A stretch of 64,000 nucleotides of DNA from a bacterium (GTDB lineage: Bacteria; Auribacterota; UBA3054): positions 124,001 to 188,000 of the forward strand of contig JAFYXV010000002.1 in assembly GCA_017557885.1 (NCBI GenBank), written 5' to 3'. A program made the position numbers and the translations under genes. Shown here piece by piece: positions 8,215 through 15,049 of this stretch (position 1 is the first letter of the stretch; each line of letters opens with the position of its first letter). The notes below the pieces were generated by a model. The model saw only the letters and a program-made list of their open reading frames with translations, was not told where the DNA came from and made no database searches.

Positions 8215-9284
8215 TAATTCGCTCCCGTGTCTCTTCCTTTCAAAGTCTGCGGAGTAACCAACACGTCCCTCGCCCCTCGCCCGAAGCGCTTCATCTGCAG
8301 GACCGCAATGACGTCCCGGAGCTCCTGGCGCTTGAGAATGAAGCAGGCCAGCAGGGGCAGGAAGGACATGGGCGAAGCGGTCTTCAGAAGTTTCCTGCTT
8401 TCCCTGACCATTTCGCTCCTCATGGAACGGATGCACTCGTCAAGACCTCTCAGGTCTCTTCCGCTCCAGCCTTTTTCCCTAGAAAGTGCGGCAAAAAACG
8501 CCTCCTCGGTCTCCGCCTCCATCAAACGCGCGAAAAGCTTTTCGTTGAAACTTTCGGAAAGCTCCATCATCAAAAGAGGCAATATGGCCGGCGCTTCCAG
8601 TTTGTAATGATATCTGAGCCTCGCCATCTGCATAAGAGTGAGCTGGTCCATATAGCGCTTCAGAAGCCCGTATCCGCCGGACTTCTTCAGCTTTTCGCCC
8701 AAAGTGGTGAAATAGCGTTTCTCCAAAAGCGTTTCCAGCCTCAGGATGTCGCCGCTCTCGTCCAGGGCGTTTTTGCCAATTCTGTAATCCTCGCCGTAAT
8801 ATGTGCCCTCCAGGGAGCGGCCGATCCTGCCGCTGGCGAATTCCTCCCACTTTTCCCCTGAGACGATGGAATATTTCCCCAGATCGTAAAACTGCACCGA
8901 GAGCCTTCCCTGCCTGTCGCGTCCGCCGAACTCCATCCTTACGGCCTTTTTGAGATTCATAAGGTCGTAGATCCTCACAAGTTCTATGAGGCTCTCCGCC
9001 GGAGCGCCGGAAAGAAATCTCAAATGCGACAGCATGTTTTTGATGAGCGTCTGATGCAGGCTGTGCTCGAGGTCGCGCAAAAAGACCGTGGCTCCCGCTT
9101 CCCCGGCGCCCTTGGTGCCGGACAAACACTCCCCCAGCGCCGTAGAGGACAAATTGCCCATGGCCGAGAAAAGGCTGTCGGCGCCGTCCAGGCTCCGCCA
9201 TTCGTTCCCGTTGAGGAGGAGCGATTTGGCGTAGTGGATGCGGCTGTTTACCGCCGCGTAAGCGCACAGCGAGAAGATGCCCAT
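8214..9284 (-). CDS. atpC: V-type ATPase subunit C (d-like, central stalk socket)
   Basis: 356 aa, slightly longer than usual for the C/d subunit, which caps the K ring and binds the central stalk. It is all helical with the family's typical repeats of hydrophobic helices, such as AYAAVNSRIHYAKSLLL at the N-terminus and YDLMNLKKAVRMEF in the first third. It is followed by subunit I with a one-base overlap and preceded by the G/H stalk gene by three bases. The identification rests on length, fold character and operon position more than on a strong motif. Confidence 0.85.
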   Translation of the reverse strand: MGIFSLCAYAAVNSRIHYAKSLLLNGNEWRSLDGADSLFSAMGNLSSTALGECLSGTKGAGEAGATVFLRDLEHSLHQTLIKNMLSHLRFLSGAPAESLIELVRIYDLMNLKKAVRMEFGGRDRQGRLSVQFYDLGKYSIVSGEKWEEFASGRIGRSLEGTYYGEDYRIGKNALDESGDILRLETLLEKRYFTTLGEKLKKSGGYGLLKRYMDQLTLMQMARLRYHYKLEAPAILPLLMMELSESFNEKLFARLMEAETEEAFFAALSREKGWSGRDLRGLDECIRSMRSEMVRESRKLLKTASPMSFLPLLACFILKRQELRDVIAVLQMKRFGRGARDVLVTPQTLKGRDTGAN

Positions 9285-9287
9285 CTC

Positions 9288-9602
9288 TTAGGCGCCCTCC
9301 CCCAGTATGGCTTCGAGAAGTTCCCTGGCGGCTTTTTCCTTGCCGCTCTCGAAAGCGGCTTCCCTTCTGGAAAGTTTCTCCTGCAATTCCCTGGCCGCCT
9401 TCTCTTTCAATTCGGTCTCTTCCTTTATGATCTTTTCCTTGGCGGCCGAGAGTTCCTCTTCCTTCCGCTGAGCAGCCTTCTGAAGAATGAGAGCGGCTTC
9501 TTCCTTGCCTTTTCTCTTTATCTCCTCAGCCTTCTTCTGGCCTTCCGCCAAAATGGCGGCGGCCTCCTCCTCGGTCTTCATGATATCTCTGATGCTGCTC
9601 AT
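9288..9602 (-). CDS. V-type ATPase subunit G/H-like peripheral stalk protein
   Basis: 104 aa that are almost entirely one coiled coil: EEEAAAILAEGQKKAEEIKR, then repeated AAQRKEEELSAAKEKI blocks. The Ala-rich alternation matches the G/H subunit that pairs with subunit E. The start ATG (9602) overlaps the stop of the preceding small membrane-protein gene in an ATGA junction. Its position next to C, I, K, F, E and A supports the role; sequence alone would fit any coiled-coil stalk protein. Confidence 0.82.
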   Translation of the reverse strand: MSSIRDIMKTEEEAAAILAEGQKKAEEIKRKGKEEAALILQKAAQRKEEELSAAKEKIIKEETELKEKAARELQEKLSRREAAFESGKEKAARELLEAILGEGA

Positions 9603-9784
9603 TGTTCATTGTCCTCATCTTTTAAAGCCGGAGCGTCCTCGTAATCCTCGTCTGCCGCGGCCTGCGCGTTCTTCCTGCTCCAGCGGCGATACTCGTAAAC
9701 GGCGTACCAAACCAGCCCGGCAAAGATCAAAAGCCTAAGCAGAATGAAGGTCCAAGCCACGATCTGTTCGTAAACGCCGTTCAT
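9599..9784 (-). CDS. Small single-pass membrane protein in the V-ATPase operon
   Basis: 61 aa. One hydrophobic helix (IVAWTFILLRLLIFAGLVWYAVYEY, about residues 8-32) is followed by RRWSRKN and a strongly acidic tail (DEDYEDAPALKDEDNEQ). By the positive-inside rule the acidic tail would be cytoplasmic. It lies four bases after rpiB and is coupled by ATGA overlap to the stalk gene, so it is expressed with the ATPase. I do not recognise a family. An assembly factor or accessory stalk/stator component is a guess from location. Confidence 0.75.
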   Translation of the reverse strand: MNGVYEQIVAWTFILLRLLIFAGLVWYAVYEYRRWSRKNAQAAADEDYEDAPALKDEDNEQ

Positions 9785-9788
9785 AAGA

Positions 9789-10226
9789 CTACTGCTCCTT
9801 TTCGATAAGCTTTATCCTCAGGGCGTGCCTCTCGCCGCCGCTGAAGGGCGTGTCGAAGAAAGTTTTAACAATAAACCTGGCGTCCTCCGGGTAGGTGTAC
9901 TTCGCCCCCAGGACCAGGATGTTGGCGTCGTTGTGCTGCCTCGTCATGAAAGCCTCGTCGCAGGAGCGGCACAAAGCCGCCCTGACGCCGGCATAGCGGT
10001 TGGCCACCATGCTCATGCCGATGCCGGTGAAGCATATGAGAACGCCGGCGTCAGCTTCGCCCTTCTGGACTTTTTCAGCCACAGCTTTTCCGTAAACAGG
10101 ATAATGCACCGACTCAGGCCCGTTGCAGCCGCAGTCAGTGACCTCATGCCCGGCCTCCTGAAGGAACCCTTTTATTAATTCCTTCAGCGCAAAGCCGGCG
10201 TGATCGGAACCGATAGCGATACGCAT
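9789..10226 (-). CDS. rpiB: Ribose-5-phosphate isomerase B (RpiB/LacAB family)
   Basis: 145 aa. IAIGSDHAGFALKELIKGFL at the start and ARLC-type segment AGVRAALCRSCDEAFMTRQHNDANILVLGAK are characteristic of RpiB, which interconverts ribose 5-phosphate and ribulose 5-phosphate in the pentose phosphate pathway. The active-site loop reads ICFTGIGMSMVANR. The general-base Cys is kept, but the next Gly of the usual CGTGIGMS is Phe. Sugar-phosphate isomerase activity is still likely, though substrate range may differ. It is the first gene of the V-ATPase cluster, four bases ahead of the small membrane protein. A 12-bp inverted repeat lies just upstream. Confidence 0.92.
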   Translation of the reverse strand: MRIAIGSDHAGFALKELIKGFLQEAGHEVTDCGCNGPESVHYPVYGKAVAEKVQKGEADAGVLICFTGIGMSMVANRYAGVRAALCRSCDEAFMTRQHNDANILVLGAKYTYPEDARFIVKTFFDTPFSGGERHALRIKLIEKEQ

Positions 10227-10242
10227 AAGAAAAAAGAAAGAT

Positions 10243-10274
10243 TATTAAATAATTCAATCCTAAATTATTTAATA
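10243..10274 (-). promoter_or_regulatory. Long inverted repeat (possible operator) upstream of rpiB-V-ATPase operon
   Basis: TATTAAATAATT at 10243-10254 and AATTATTTAATA at 10263-10274 form perfect 12-bp arms around an 8-base spacer. On the minus strand a TAGAAT that could be a -10 box lies at its upstream edge, so the repeat would sit at the transcription start. There is no T-run, so it does not look like a terminator. The cognate regulator is unknown. Confidence 0.5.
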
Positions 10275-10349
10275 TTCTACCATAATCCAAAATAAATATC
10301 CCAACGCCCCTGAAAGGAACCCGGGAGGCGCCGTCGCGCCGAAGGGGAA

Positions 10350-11297
10350 CTATTCCTCTTCCCTTTCGTCTTTAAGCTTTCTGAAAACGCTGGCGAGCAG
10401 GGCGCCGGAAATATTGTGCCAGACGGAAAAAAGCGCCCCCGGGACCGCGGCCATGGGCATATAGGAGAAAGCGGAGCTGGCCAGCGAAGAGGCCAGCCCG
10501 GAGTTCTGCATGCCAACCTCGATGCAAAGCGTTTTCTTTTTGGAAACGGGAAGCTTGAAAACGCAGCCAAGAATATAGCCGCAAAAACAGCCCAGCAAAT
10601 TGTGCAGCACGACCACAAGAAAGACGACGGCGCCGCAATTCATGATGCTTTCGGCGTTGCGGGAAATAATGCAGGCCAAAATCAGCATGATGGCCAGGAC
10701 CGAAACAAGGGGAAGAAAACCCGCGGCCTTGGCGCTGAAATTGGCGAAAAATTTGTTTATGACAAAACCCAAAGCTATAGGAACGATCACCACTTTTATG
10801 ATGGAGAAAAACATGGAAGCCACGTCAACGCTCACGGAAGCCTTCAAAAGCAGATAAGTGATAAAAGGCGTCAATATCGGCGCCAGGAGCGTGTTGACGC
10901 TGGTCATCCCCACCGACAGCGCCACGTCCCCCTTGGCCAAATAAGTTATGACGTTGCTGGCGGTGCCGCCCGGGCAGGTCCCCACCAAGACCACGCCGGT
11001 CAGCAAGGCCGTATCCAGCCGGAAAAGTTTTCCCAAAAAGAAAGCCAGAAGCGGCATGATGACGAACTGGGCGGCCGTCCCTAAAAAGATATCCCACGGG
11101 CGCTTGAAAACAAGGATGAAAGCCTCCGGCTTCAGGGTAAGCCCCATGCCGAACATCACCGCCATCAGGAGATAATTGATCCAACCGGTCCTGATCCAAA
11201 GACCCGAAGCGGGGAAAAACAAGGACACGGCGCCCACCGCCAGGGCGAGAAGGGCCATGTACTTTCCGAGAAAATTACTGACAGATTGCAGGGACAT
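10350..11297 (-). CDS. Bile acid:sodium symporter (BASS/SBF) family transporter
   Basis: 315 aa with about nine to ten hydrophobic helices. The family hallmarks are present: LLMAVMFGMGLTLKPEAF after the second helix, the crossover motif GVVLVGTCPGGTASNVITYLAKGDVALSV, and the second half ending with CIEVGMQNSGLASSLA. The ECGMQNS-like motif is EVGMQNS here. Bacterial members carry organic anions such as bile salts, pantoate or keto acids with Na+; the substrate cannot be told from sequence. It is a single gene on the minus strand, between tmRNA and rpiB. Confidence 0.93.
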   Translation of the reverse strand: MSLQSVSNFLGKYMALLALAVGAVSLFFPASGLWIRTGWINYLLMAVMFGMGLTLKPEAFILVFKRPWDIFLGTAAQFVIMPLLAFFLGKLFRLDTALLTGVVLVGTCPGGTASNVITYLAKGDVALSVGMTSVNTLLAPILTPFITYLLLKASVSVDVASMFFSIIKVVIVPIALGFVINKFFANFSAKAAGFLPLVSVLAIMLILACIISRNAESIMNCGAVVFLVVVLHNLLGCFCGYILGCVFKLPVSKKKTLCIEVGMQNSGLASSLASSAFSYMPMAAVPGALFSVWHNISGALLASVFRKLKDEREEE

Positions 11298-11452
11298 AAA
11301 AAGGCAACATTAATGATAAAGCGTTTCCATTCTACCAAAATCCTTCCCGAGCTTCTGAACGTTGCAAGCAAGACCTTTTATGGCAACCCTAGTGCAGAAA
11401 AGTGTTAGAAACGACAAAAAGCTTAAGTCGGAAAACTCAATATCGAGTGCAG

Positions 11453-11470
11453 AAAAAAGCTTAAGCTTTT
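11453..11470 (-). terminator. Putative tmRNA terminator
   Basis: A short hairpin (AAAAGC-TTAA-GCTTTT) with a further T pair follows the tmRNA 3' end by about 15 bases on the minus strand. A weaker relative of this palindrome (AAAAAGCTTAAGTC) lies about 35 bases further on. Confidence 0.5.
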
Positions 11471-11484
11471 GAAAAACAATAAAA

Positions 11485-11839
11485 TGGTGGAGGCGGCGGG
11501 ATTCGAACCCGCGTCCTGACGATCCGCACCAGCTGCTTCTACATGTGTAGTCGGATGATTAGTTTTATCCCTTACCTAGCCAACCGACGGGCATTGGCAG
11601 GGAAAGTCCCGCCTAAGATCTCGCCTTTTCCCGACGGGCGGAAAAAAGGCCAGCCTGTAAGCCTCGCTCGCAAGTCCCCTACAGGCGAAGGGGACAGGGA
11701 GCGTTGTTGCCTTTAATTAGGCAGCAAGAGCGAAATTGTTGTTCGCAGTTAAATTAGTGCCCGATTGATAACGCGGCCAACGGACCTCCGCGACATGCCA
11801 CAGAAGGCTTGTGATCCCAGTCGAAACCGGTGCGCCCCC
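11485..11839 (-). ncRNA. ssrA: tmRNA (transfer-messenger RNA), one-piece
   Basis: The minus strand begins GGGGGCGCACCGGTTTCGAC and ends with a T-arm (GGGTTCGAATCCC) and CGCCTCCACCA. The acceptor ends pair (GGGGGCG with CGCCTCC, one G-U) and CCA is encoded. About 355 nt separate them, normal for one-piece tmRNA. The tag frame GCG AAC AAC AAT TTC GCT CTT GCT GCC TAA is at 11717-11746 and gives ANNNFALAA after the alanine carried by the RNA. The C-terminal ALAA is the usual protease degron. It rescues stalled ribosomes. Confidence 0.96.
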
Positions 11840-11867
11840 ATGTATTTTCTTTTTAAATGGTGTGGAG

Positions 11868-11896
11868 AGGATAACACAAAAGCGTTTAAAAATCAA
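11868..11896 (-). promoter_or_regulatory. Putative sigma-70 promoter of ssrA
   Basis: On the minus strand TTGATT and TATCCT are separated by 17 bases, about 30 bases upstream of the mature tmRNA 5' end, which is formed by processing. The -35 box lies in the T-rich tail of the feo operon terminator. Confidence 0.5.
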
Positions 11897-11897
11897 G

Positions 11898-11928
11898 AAA
11901 GAAAAGGCAAGGCGGAAGCCGCCTTGCC
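11898..11928 (-). terminator. Rho-independent terminator of the feo operon
   Basis: A 10-bp stem (GGCAAGGCGG with CCGCCTTGCC, three-base loop) is followed on the minus strand by TTTTCTTTCTTG, about 35 bases after the last gene of the feoA-feoB operon. Confidence 0.85.
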
Positions 11929-11962
11929 GGATTTTACCTACTTTTAACTATGATTGGAGTAA

Positions 11963-12133
11963 CTATGATTGATTTTCTTTTTGCTGTTTCTCAAGCTCTT
12001 CCCTAAATTCCTTGCATTTCGAGCAGCCGGAGCAGGAGCAGATCTCGCACTTCGGCCCGTGCTTTCCGAAGCCTTTTCTGAAAGCCAGGACGGCCAGGGC
12101 AAGGATCACTATAACGACTATGGCGCCTGTCAT
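11963..12133 (-). CDS. FeoB-associated Cys-rich small membrane protein
   Basis: 56 aa from ATG 12133, whose first bases overlap the feoB stop in an ATGA junction. The protein has an N-terminal membrane helix (MTGAIVVIVILALAVLAF), a basic stretch, then a cysteine cluster CEICSCSGCSKC and a charged Gln/Lys/Glu tail. Small Cys-rich proteins of this layout are commonly encoded just after feoB in anaerobes and are thought to help Fe2+ uptake. The exact role is unproven. It is too short for most gene callers, but the overlap, the membrane helix and the Cys cluster make it convincing. Confidence 0.87.
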   Translation of the reverse strand: MTGAIVVIVILALAVLAFRKGFGKHGPKCEICSCSGCSKCKEFREELEKQQKENQS

Positions 12134-14724
12134 TTTTTCGCCCTCGCAGGATTGGGTTTGACTATCGACCAGAGCACAAGCATGTCAAGAATGATCGTGA
12201 TTATGAAGGCCGCTGTGAATGAGTGCGTGTTCATAAATTTGCCGATCTGATAGGCGTTCAAAGCCAAGATATAGCCTACGAACATCTGAAAAGCAACGGC
12301 AAACCAGCCCCAGGCTTTGCTTCCCATTTCCTTGAAGGTGTTGACCACCGCCACGATGCAGGGCGGGATGAAAAGGTTGAAGAGCAGGAAGGCGAGCGCC
12401 ACGGCCTTGTAATTGATTGGATCGAAGCTTTTGAAGAGCTGGGTTATGTTGGCGGCGGCGCTCCCGTCGCCTCCAGCCACCATAGCCAAAGTAGCCGTAG
12501 CCTGCTCCTTGGCGATCTCAGCGGAAATGCTGGCCGCCGTTCCCTGCCAGTTGCCAAATCCCAAAGGCTTGGTTATGAATGAGAGCGCTGATCCTATGGA
12601 AGCAAGAATGGAATCGTCCAGGTTCTCGACCACCGAGAAGTTCCAGCCGAAGGTCATCATGAGCGTCAGAACGACGCAGCAAGGGAAGATCACCACGCCC
12701 GCTTTCACAACATAGCCCTTCACCCTGTTCCAGGTATGGATCAAAACACCCTTGAAAGTCGGGAGATGGTAAGCCGGCAGTTCCATGATGAAGGGCGCGG
12801 CTTCCCCGGCGAAGAGGCGGGTCTTTTTAAGCGCGATGCCGCTCAGCACGATGATCGCGATTCCGGTTAAGTCCATAGCAGCCGCTATCCACCAGTATTC
12901 CCTGAAGAAGACAGCCGCGAACATGGCTATGATGACGGTCTTGGCGCCGCAGGGAATAAAGGTGGCGAGAAGCACCGTCATTCTCTGATCGCGCACGTTC
13001 TCGATAGTTCTGGCCGCCATTACGGCCGGCACCCCGCAGCCTTTGCCCACCAGCATAGGAATAAATGATTTGCCGGAAAGTCCGAACTTCCTGAAGAGCC
13101 TGTCCATAATGAAAGCGACTCTGGCCATGTATCCGCAGTCTTCCAGGAAAGCCAGAAACAAAAAGACCAGTGCGATGATGGGCACGAAACCGAGCACTGT
13201 GCAAACGCCTCCTATCACGCCGTCATTGATGAGTGCATAAGCAAGCGTTCCCTCCTTTAGGCCTACCATCTCGCAGAAAGAGCCTGCCAGGGCGGCTACG
13301 CCGGGAATGAAAACTCCGAAACCTTTGCTGGGATCCGGTTCCTCAACTTCGGAAGAACGTTTGTACATAGAATAATCGCAGACCCACTTAAGCTCACTTT
13401 CCGCTTCCTCGTCTTCTTCCGCCGAGATCAGTCCATCCGTTTCGCTGACGTTTCCTTTCCTTATCTCGCCGGTATCTTCATTTTCAAGCCAGGCCTCGGC
13501 AGAAACAATCGCAGCCAGTGATTCATCCAAAACGCTGAATTCCTCTTCGCCTTTTTCTTTCAGAGCTTTCTCATAGGCGTCTTCGCCGTACTTTTCATTA
13601 TAAGCCTCTATATAAGCAGCCTGCCACTTCTCGACGTTGGCGCCGTGCGGCTCGAATTCTCCGCTGGCCTCTTCGTAAGTCTTGCCTTCGTACCAAGGTA
13701 TTTCAGCGCCGACTTCCCTCGTTTCATAAGCATGCTGCGTGAAGGGAAGGAACCAGCCGTCGCCTAGCAATCCGTCGTTAGCCCAATCCGTCAGTTTCGT
13801 GCCGGGGCCGTTGTCCGCCACCGCCACCCAGTACATGGCGGTCAAAGCTAAAGCGAAGACCGGCAGCGCCCATATGCGGTGCGTCACGATCCTGTCGATG
13901 CGGTCGCTGAAGCTCTCTTTCTGGCGAGCTTTGACATTGAACGTCACGCACTCGTCTATCAGTTTTTTAATGAACTCATAGCGCTGAGAGGTGATGATAG
14001 ACTCCGCATCGTCGTCCAGTTCTTTTTCGCAATCTACGATGTGGTCTTCGACGTGCTCTATTATTTCGGGATCGATGTTAAGCTGCGAAATGATCTCTTT
14101 GTCCCTTTCGAAGATCTTGATGGCATACCAGCGTATGGCGTTCTTGGGAACGATACCCTGGATGGATTCCTCAATGTGCGCCAGCGCGTGTTCGACGGAA
14201 CCGCTGAAGACGTGCGGAGCTTCGCGCATCTTGCCTTCCTTGGCGTAGTTGAACATGGCTAAAGCGCACTCTTTGCAGCCTGTGTTTTTCTGGGCGCTGA
14301 TGCCCATGACCTTGCAGCCGAGGCGGCGTCCCAGTTTCTCCAGGTCGTATTTGTCCCCTCTTTTCTCTACCAGGTCCATCATGTTGACGGCTACCACCAT
14401 GGGAACGCCCAATTCCGCCAGCTGGGTGGTCAGATAAAGGTTTCTTTCTATATTGGTGCCGTCAACGATATTCAGTATGCCGTCGGGGCTTTCCTTCACC
14501 AGATACTGCCTGGAGATGCGCTCTTCCAAAGAATAAGGTGAAAGCGAATAGATGCCGGGCAGATCCTGGATCACGAATTCCTTGTCGCCTTCGTAAAAGC
14601 CTTCCTTTTTCTCTACTGTTACGCCCGGCCAGTTGCCCACGTACTGATGGGCTCCGGTCAGGTCGTTGAAAAGCGTTGTCTTGCCGCAGTTGGGGTTGCC
14701 GGCCAATGCTATCTTTATGCTCAT
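12130..14724 (-). CDS. feoB: Ferrous iron transport protein B (FeoB)
   Basis: 864 aa. The N-terminal G domain has G1 GNPNCGKTT, the switch region YVGNWPGVTVEKKEG, G3 DLPGIYSLSPYS and G4 NMMD, followed by the helical GDI-like domain. The membrane part contains the two Gate motifs, including FIPMLVGKGCGVPAVMAAR with its conserved Cys and the later segment CGAKTVIIAMFAAVFF. An acidic insert of about 170 residues follows the first membrane helix (from about DNGPGTKLTDW to KWVCDYSMYKRSSE), much longer than in E. coli FeoB. It lies 14 bases after feoA. The protein imports Fe2+ across the inner membrane. Confidence 0.97.
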   Translation of the reverse strand: MSIKIALAGNPNCGKTTLFNDLTGAHQYVGNWPGVTVEKKEGFYEGDKEFVIQDLPGIYSLSPYSLEERISRQYLVKESPDGILNIVDGTNIERNLYLTTQLAELGVPMVVAVNMMDLVEKRGDKYDLEKLGRRLGCKVMGISAQKNTGCKECALAMFNYAKEGKMREAPHVFSGSVEHALAHIEESIQGIVPKNAIRWYAIKIFERDKEIISQLNIDPEIIEHVEDHIVDCEKELDDDAESIITSQRYEFIKKLIDECVTFNVKARQKESFSDRIDRIVTHRIWALPVFALALTAMYWVAVADNGPGTKLTDWANDGLLGDGWFLPFTQHAYETREVGAEIPWYEGKTYEEASGEFEPHGANVEKWQAAYIEAYNEKYGEDAYEKALKEKGEEEFSVLDESLAAIVSAEAWLENEDTGEIRKGNVSETDGLISAEEDEEAESELKWVCDYSMYKRSSEVEEPDPSKGFGVFIPGVAALAGSFCEMVGLKEGTLAYALINDGVIGGVCTVLGFVPIIALVFLFLAFLEDCGYMARVAFIMDRLFRKFGLSGKSFIPMLVGKGCGVPAVMAARTIENVRDQRMTVLLATFIPCGAKTVIIAMFAAVFFREYWWIAAAMDLTGIAIIVLSGIALKKTRLFAGEAAPFIMELPAYHLPTFKGVLIHTWNRVKGYVVKAGVVIFPCCVVLTLMMTFGWNFSVVENLDDSILASIGSALSFITKPLGFGNWQGTAASISAEIAKEQATATLAMVAGGDGSAAANITQLFKSFDPINYKAVALAFLLFNLFIPPCIVAVVNTFKEMGSKAWGWFAVAFQMFVGYILALNAYQIGKFMNTHSFTAAFIITIILDMLVLWSIVKPNPARAKK

Positions 14725-14738
14725 GTGTATTTCCTTTC

Positions 14739-14954
14739 TTACTTGTGCACGATTATTCTGGAAGCGACCTTGTCGTCGATCGCCAGACGCGTTCCGTAGA
14801 ATCCCAGTATCATTTTCCCTCCCTGGCTGAAGATCACTTCGACTTCCACGCCTTCCACCAAACCAAGTTCCTGCAAACGATGGCGGACGTCATCGTTGCC
14901 CTGGATCTCCCTTACGCGGCCCTTCTCGCCTTTCTTTAATAATGTTATAGGCAT
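14739..14954 (-). CDS. feoA: Ferrous iron transport protein A (FeoA)
   Basis: 71 aa, an SH3-like FeoA domain: ITLLKKGEKGRVREIQGNDD, HRLQELGLVEGVEVEVIF and the final MILGFYGTRLAIDDKVASRIIV. FeoA binds FeoB on the cytoplasmic side and is needed for Fe2+ uptake. It is the first gene of the feoA-feoB-Cys-rich operon, behind a near-consensus promoter with a palindromic operator. Confidence 0.95.
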   Translation of the reverse strand: MPITLLKKGEKGRVREIQGNDDVRHRLQELGLVEGVEVEVIFSQGGKMILGFYGTRLAIDDKVASRIIVHK

Positions 14955-14987
14955 TTATATTGCTCCTTGTTTATTTCGTTTTTATTT

Positions 14988-15007
14988 CAGTTAGCCAAAA
15001 CTAACTG
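14988..15007 (-). promoter_or_regulatory. Palindromic DtxR-type operator candidate upstream of feoA
   Basis: CAGTTAG and CTAACTG form perfect 7-bp arms around a 6-base spacer, starting five bases downstream of the -10 box of the feo promoter. The TTAG/CTAA half sites resemble those of DtxR/IdeR boxes. A DtxR-family gene is present at 1976-2377. Confidence 0.6.
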
Positions 15008-15012
15008 CCACC

Positions 15013-15040
15013 ATTATACCACATCCCTTTTGAAAGTCAA
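15013..15040 (-). promoter_or_regulatory. Sigma-70 promoter of the feo operon
   Basis: The minus strand has TTGACT, 16 bases, then TATAAT, about 60 bases upstream of feoA. The match to consensus is close and it lies directly before the palindrome at 14988-15007. Confidence 0.8.
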
Positions 15041-15049
15041 GATGGAAAA

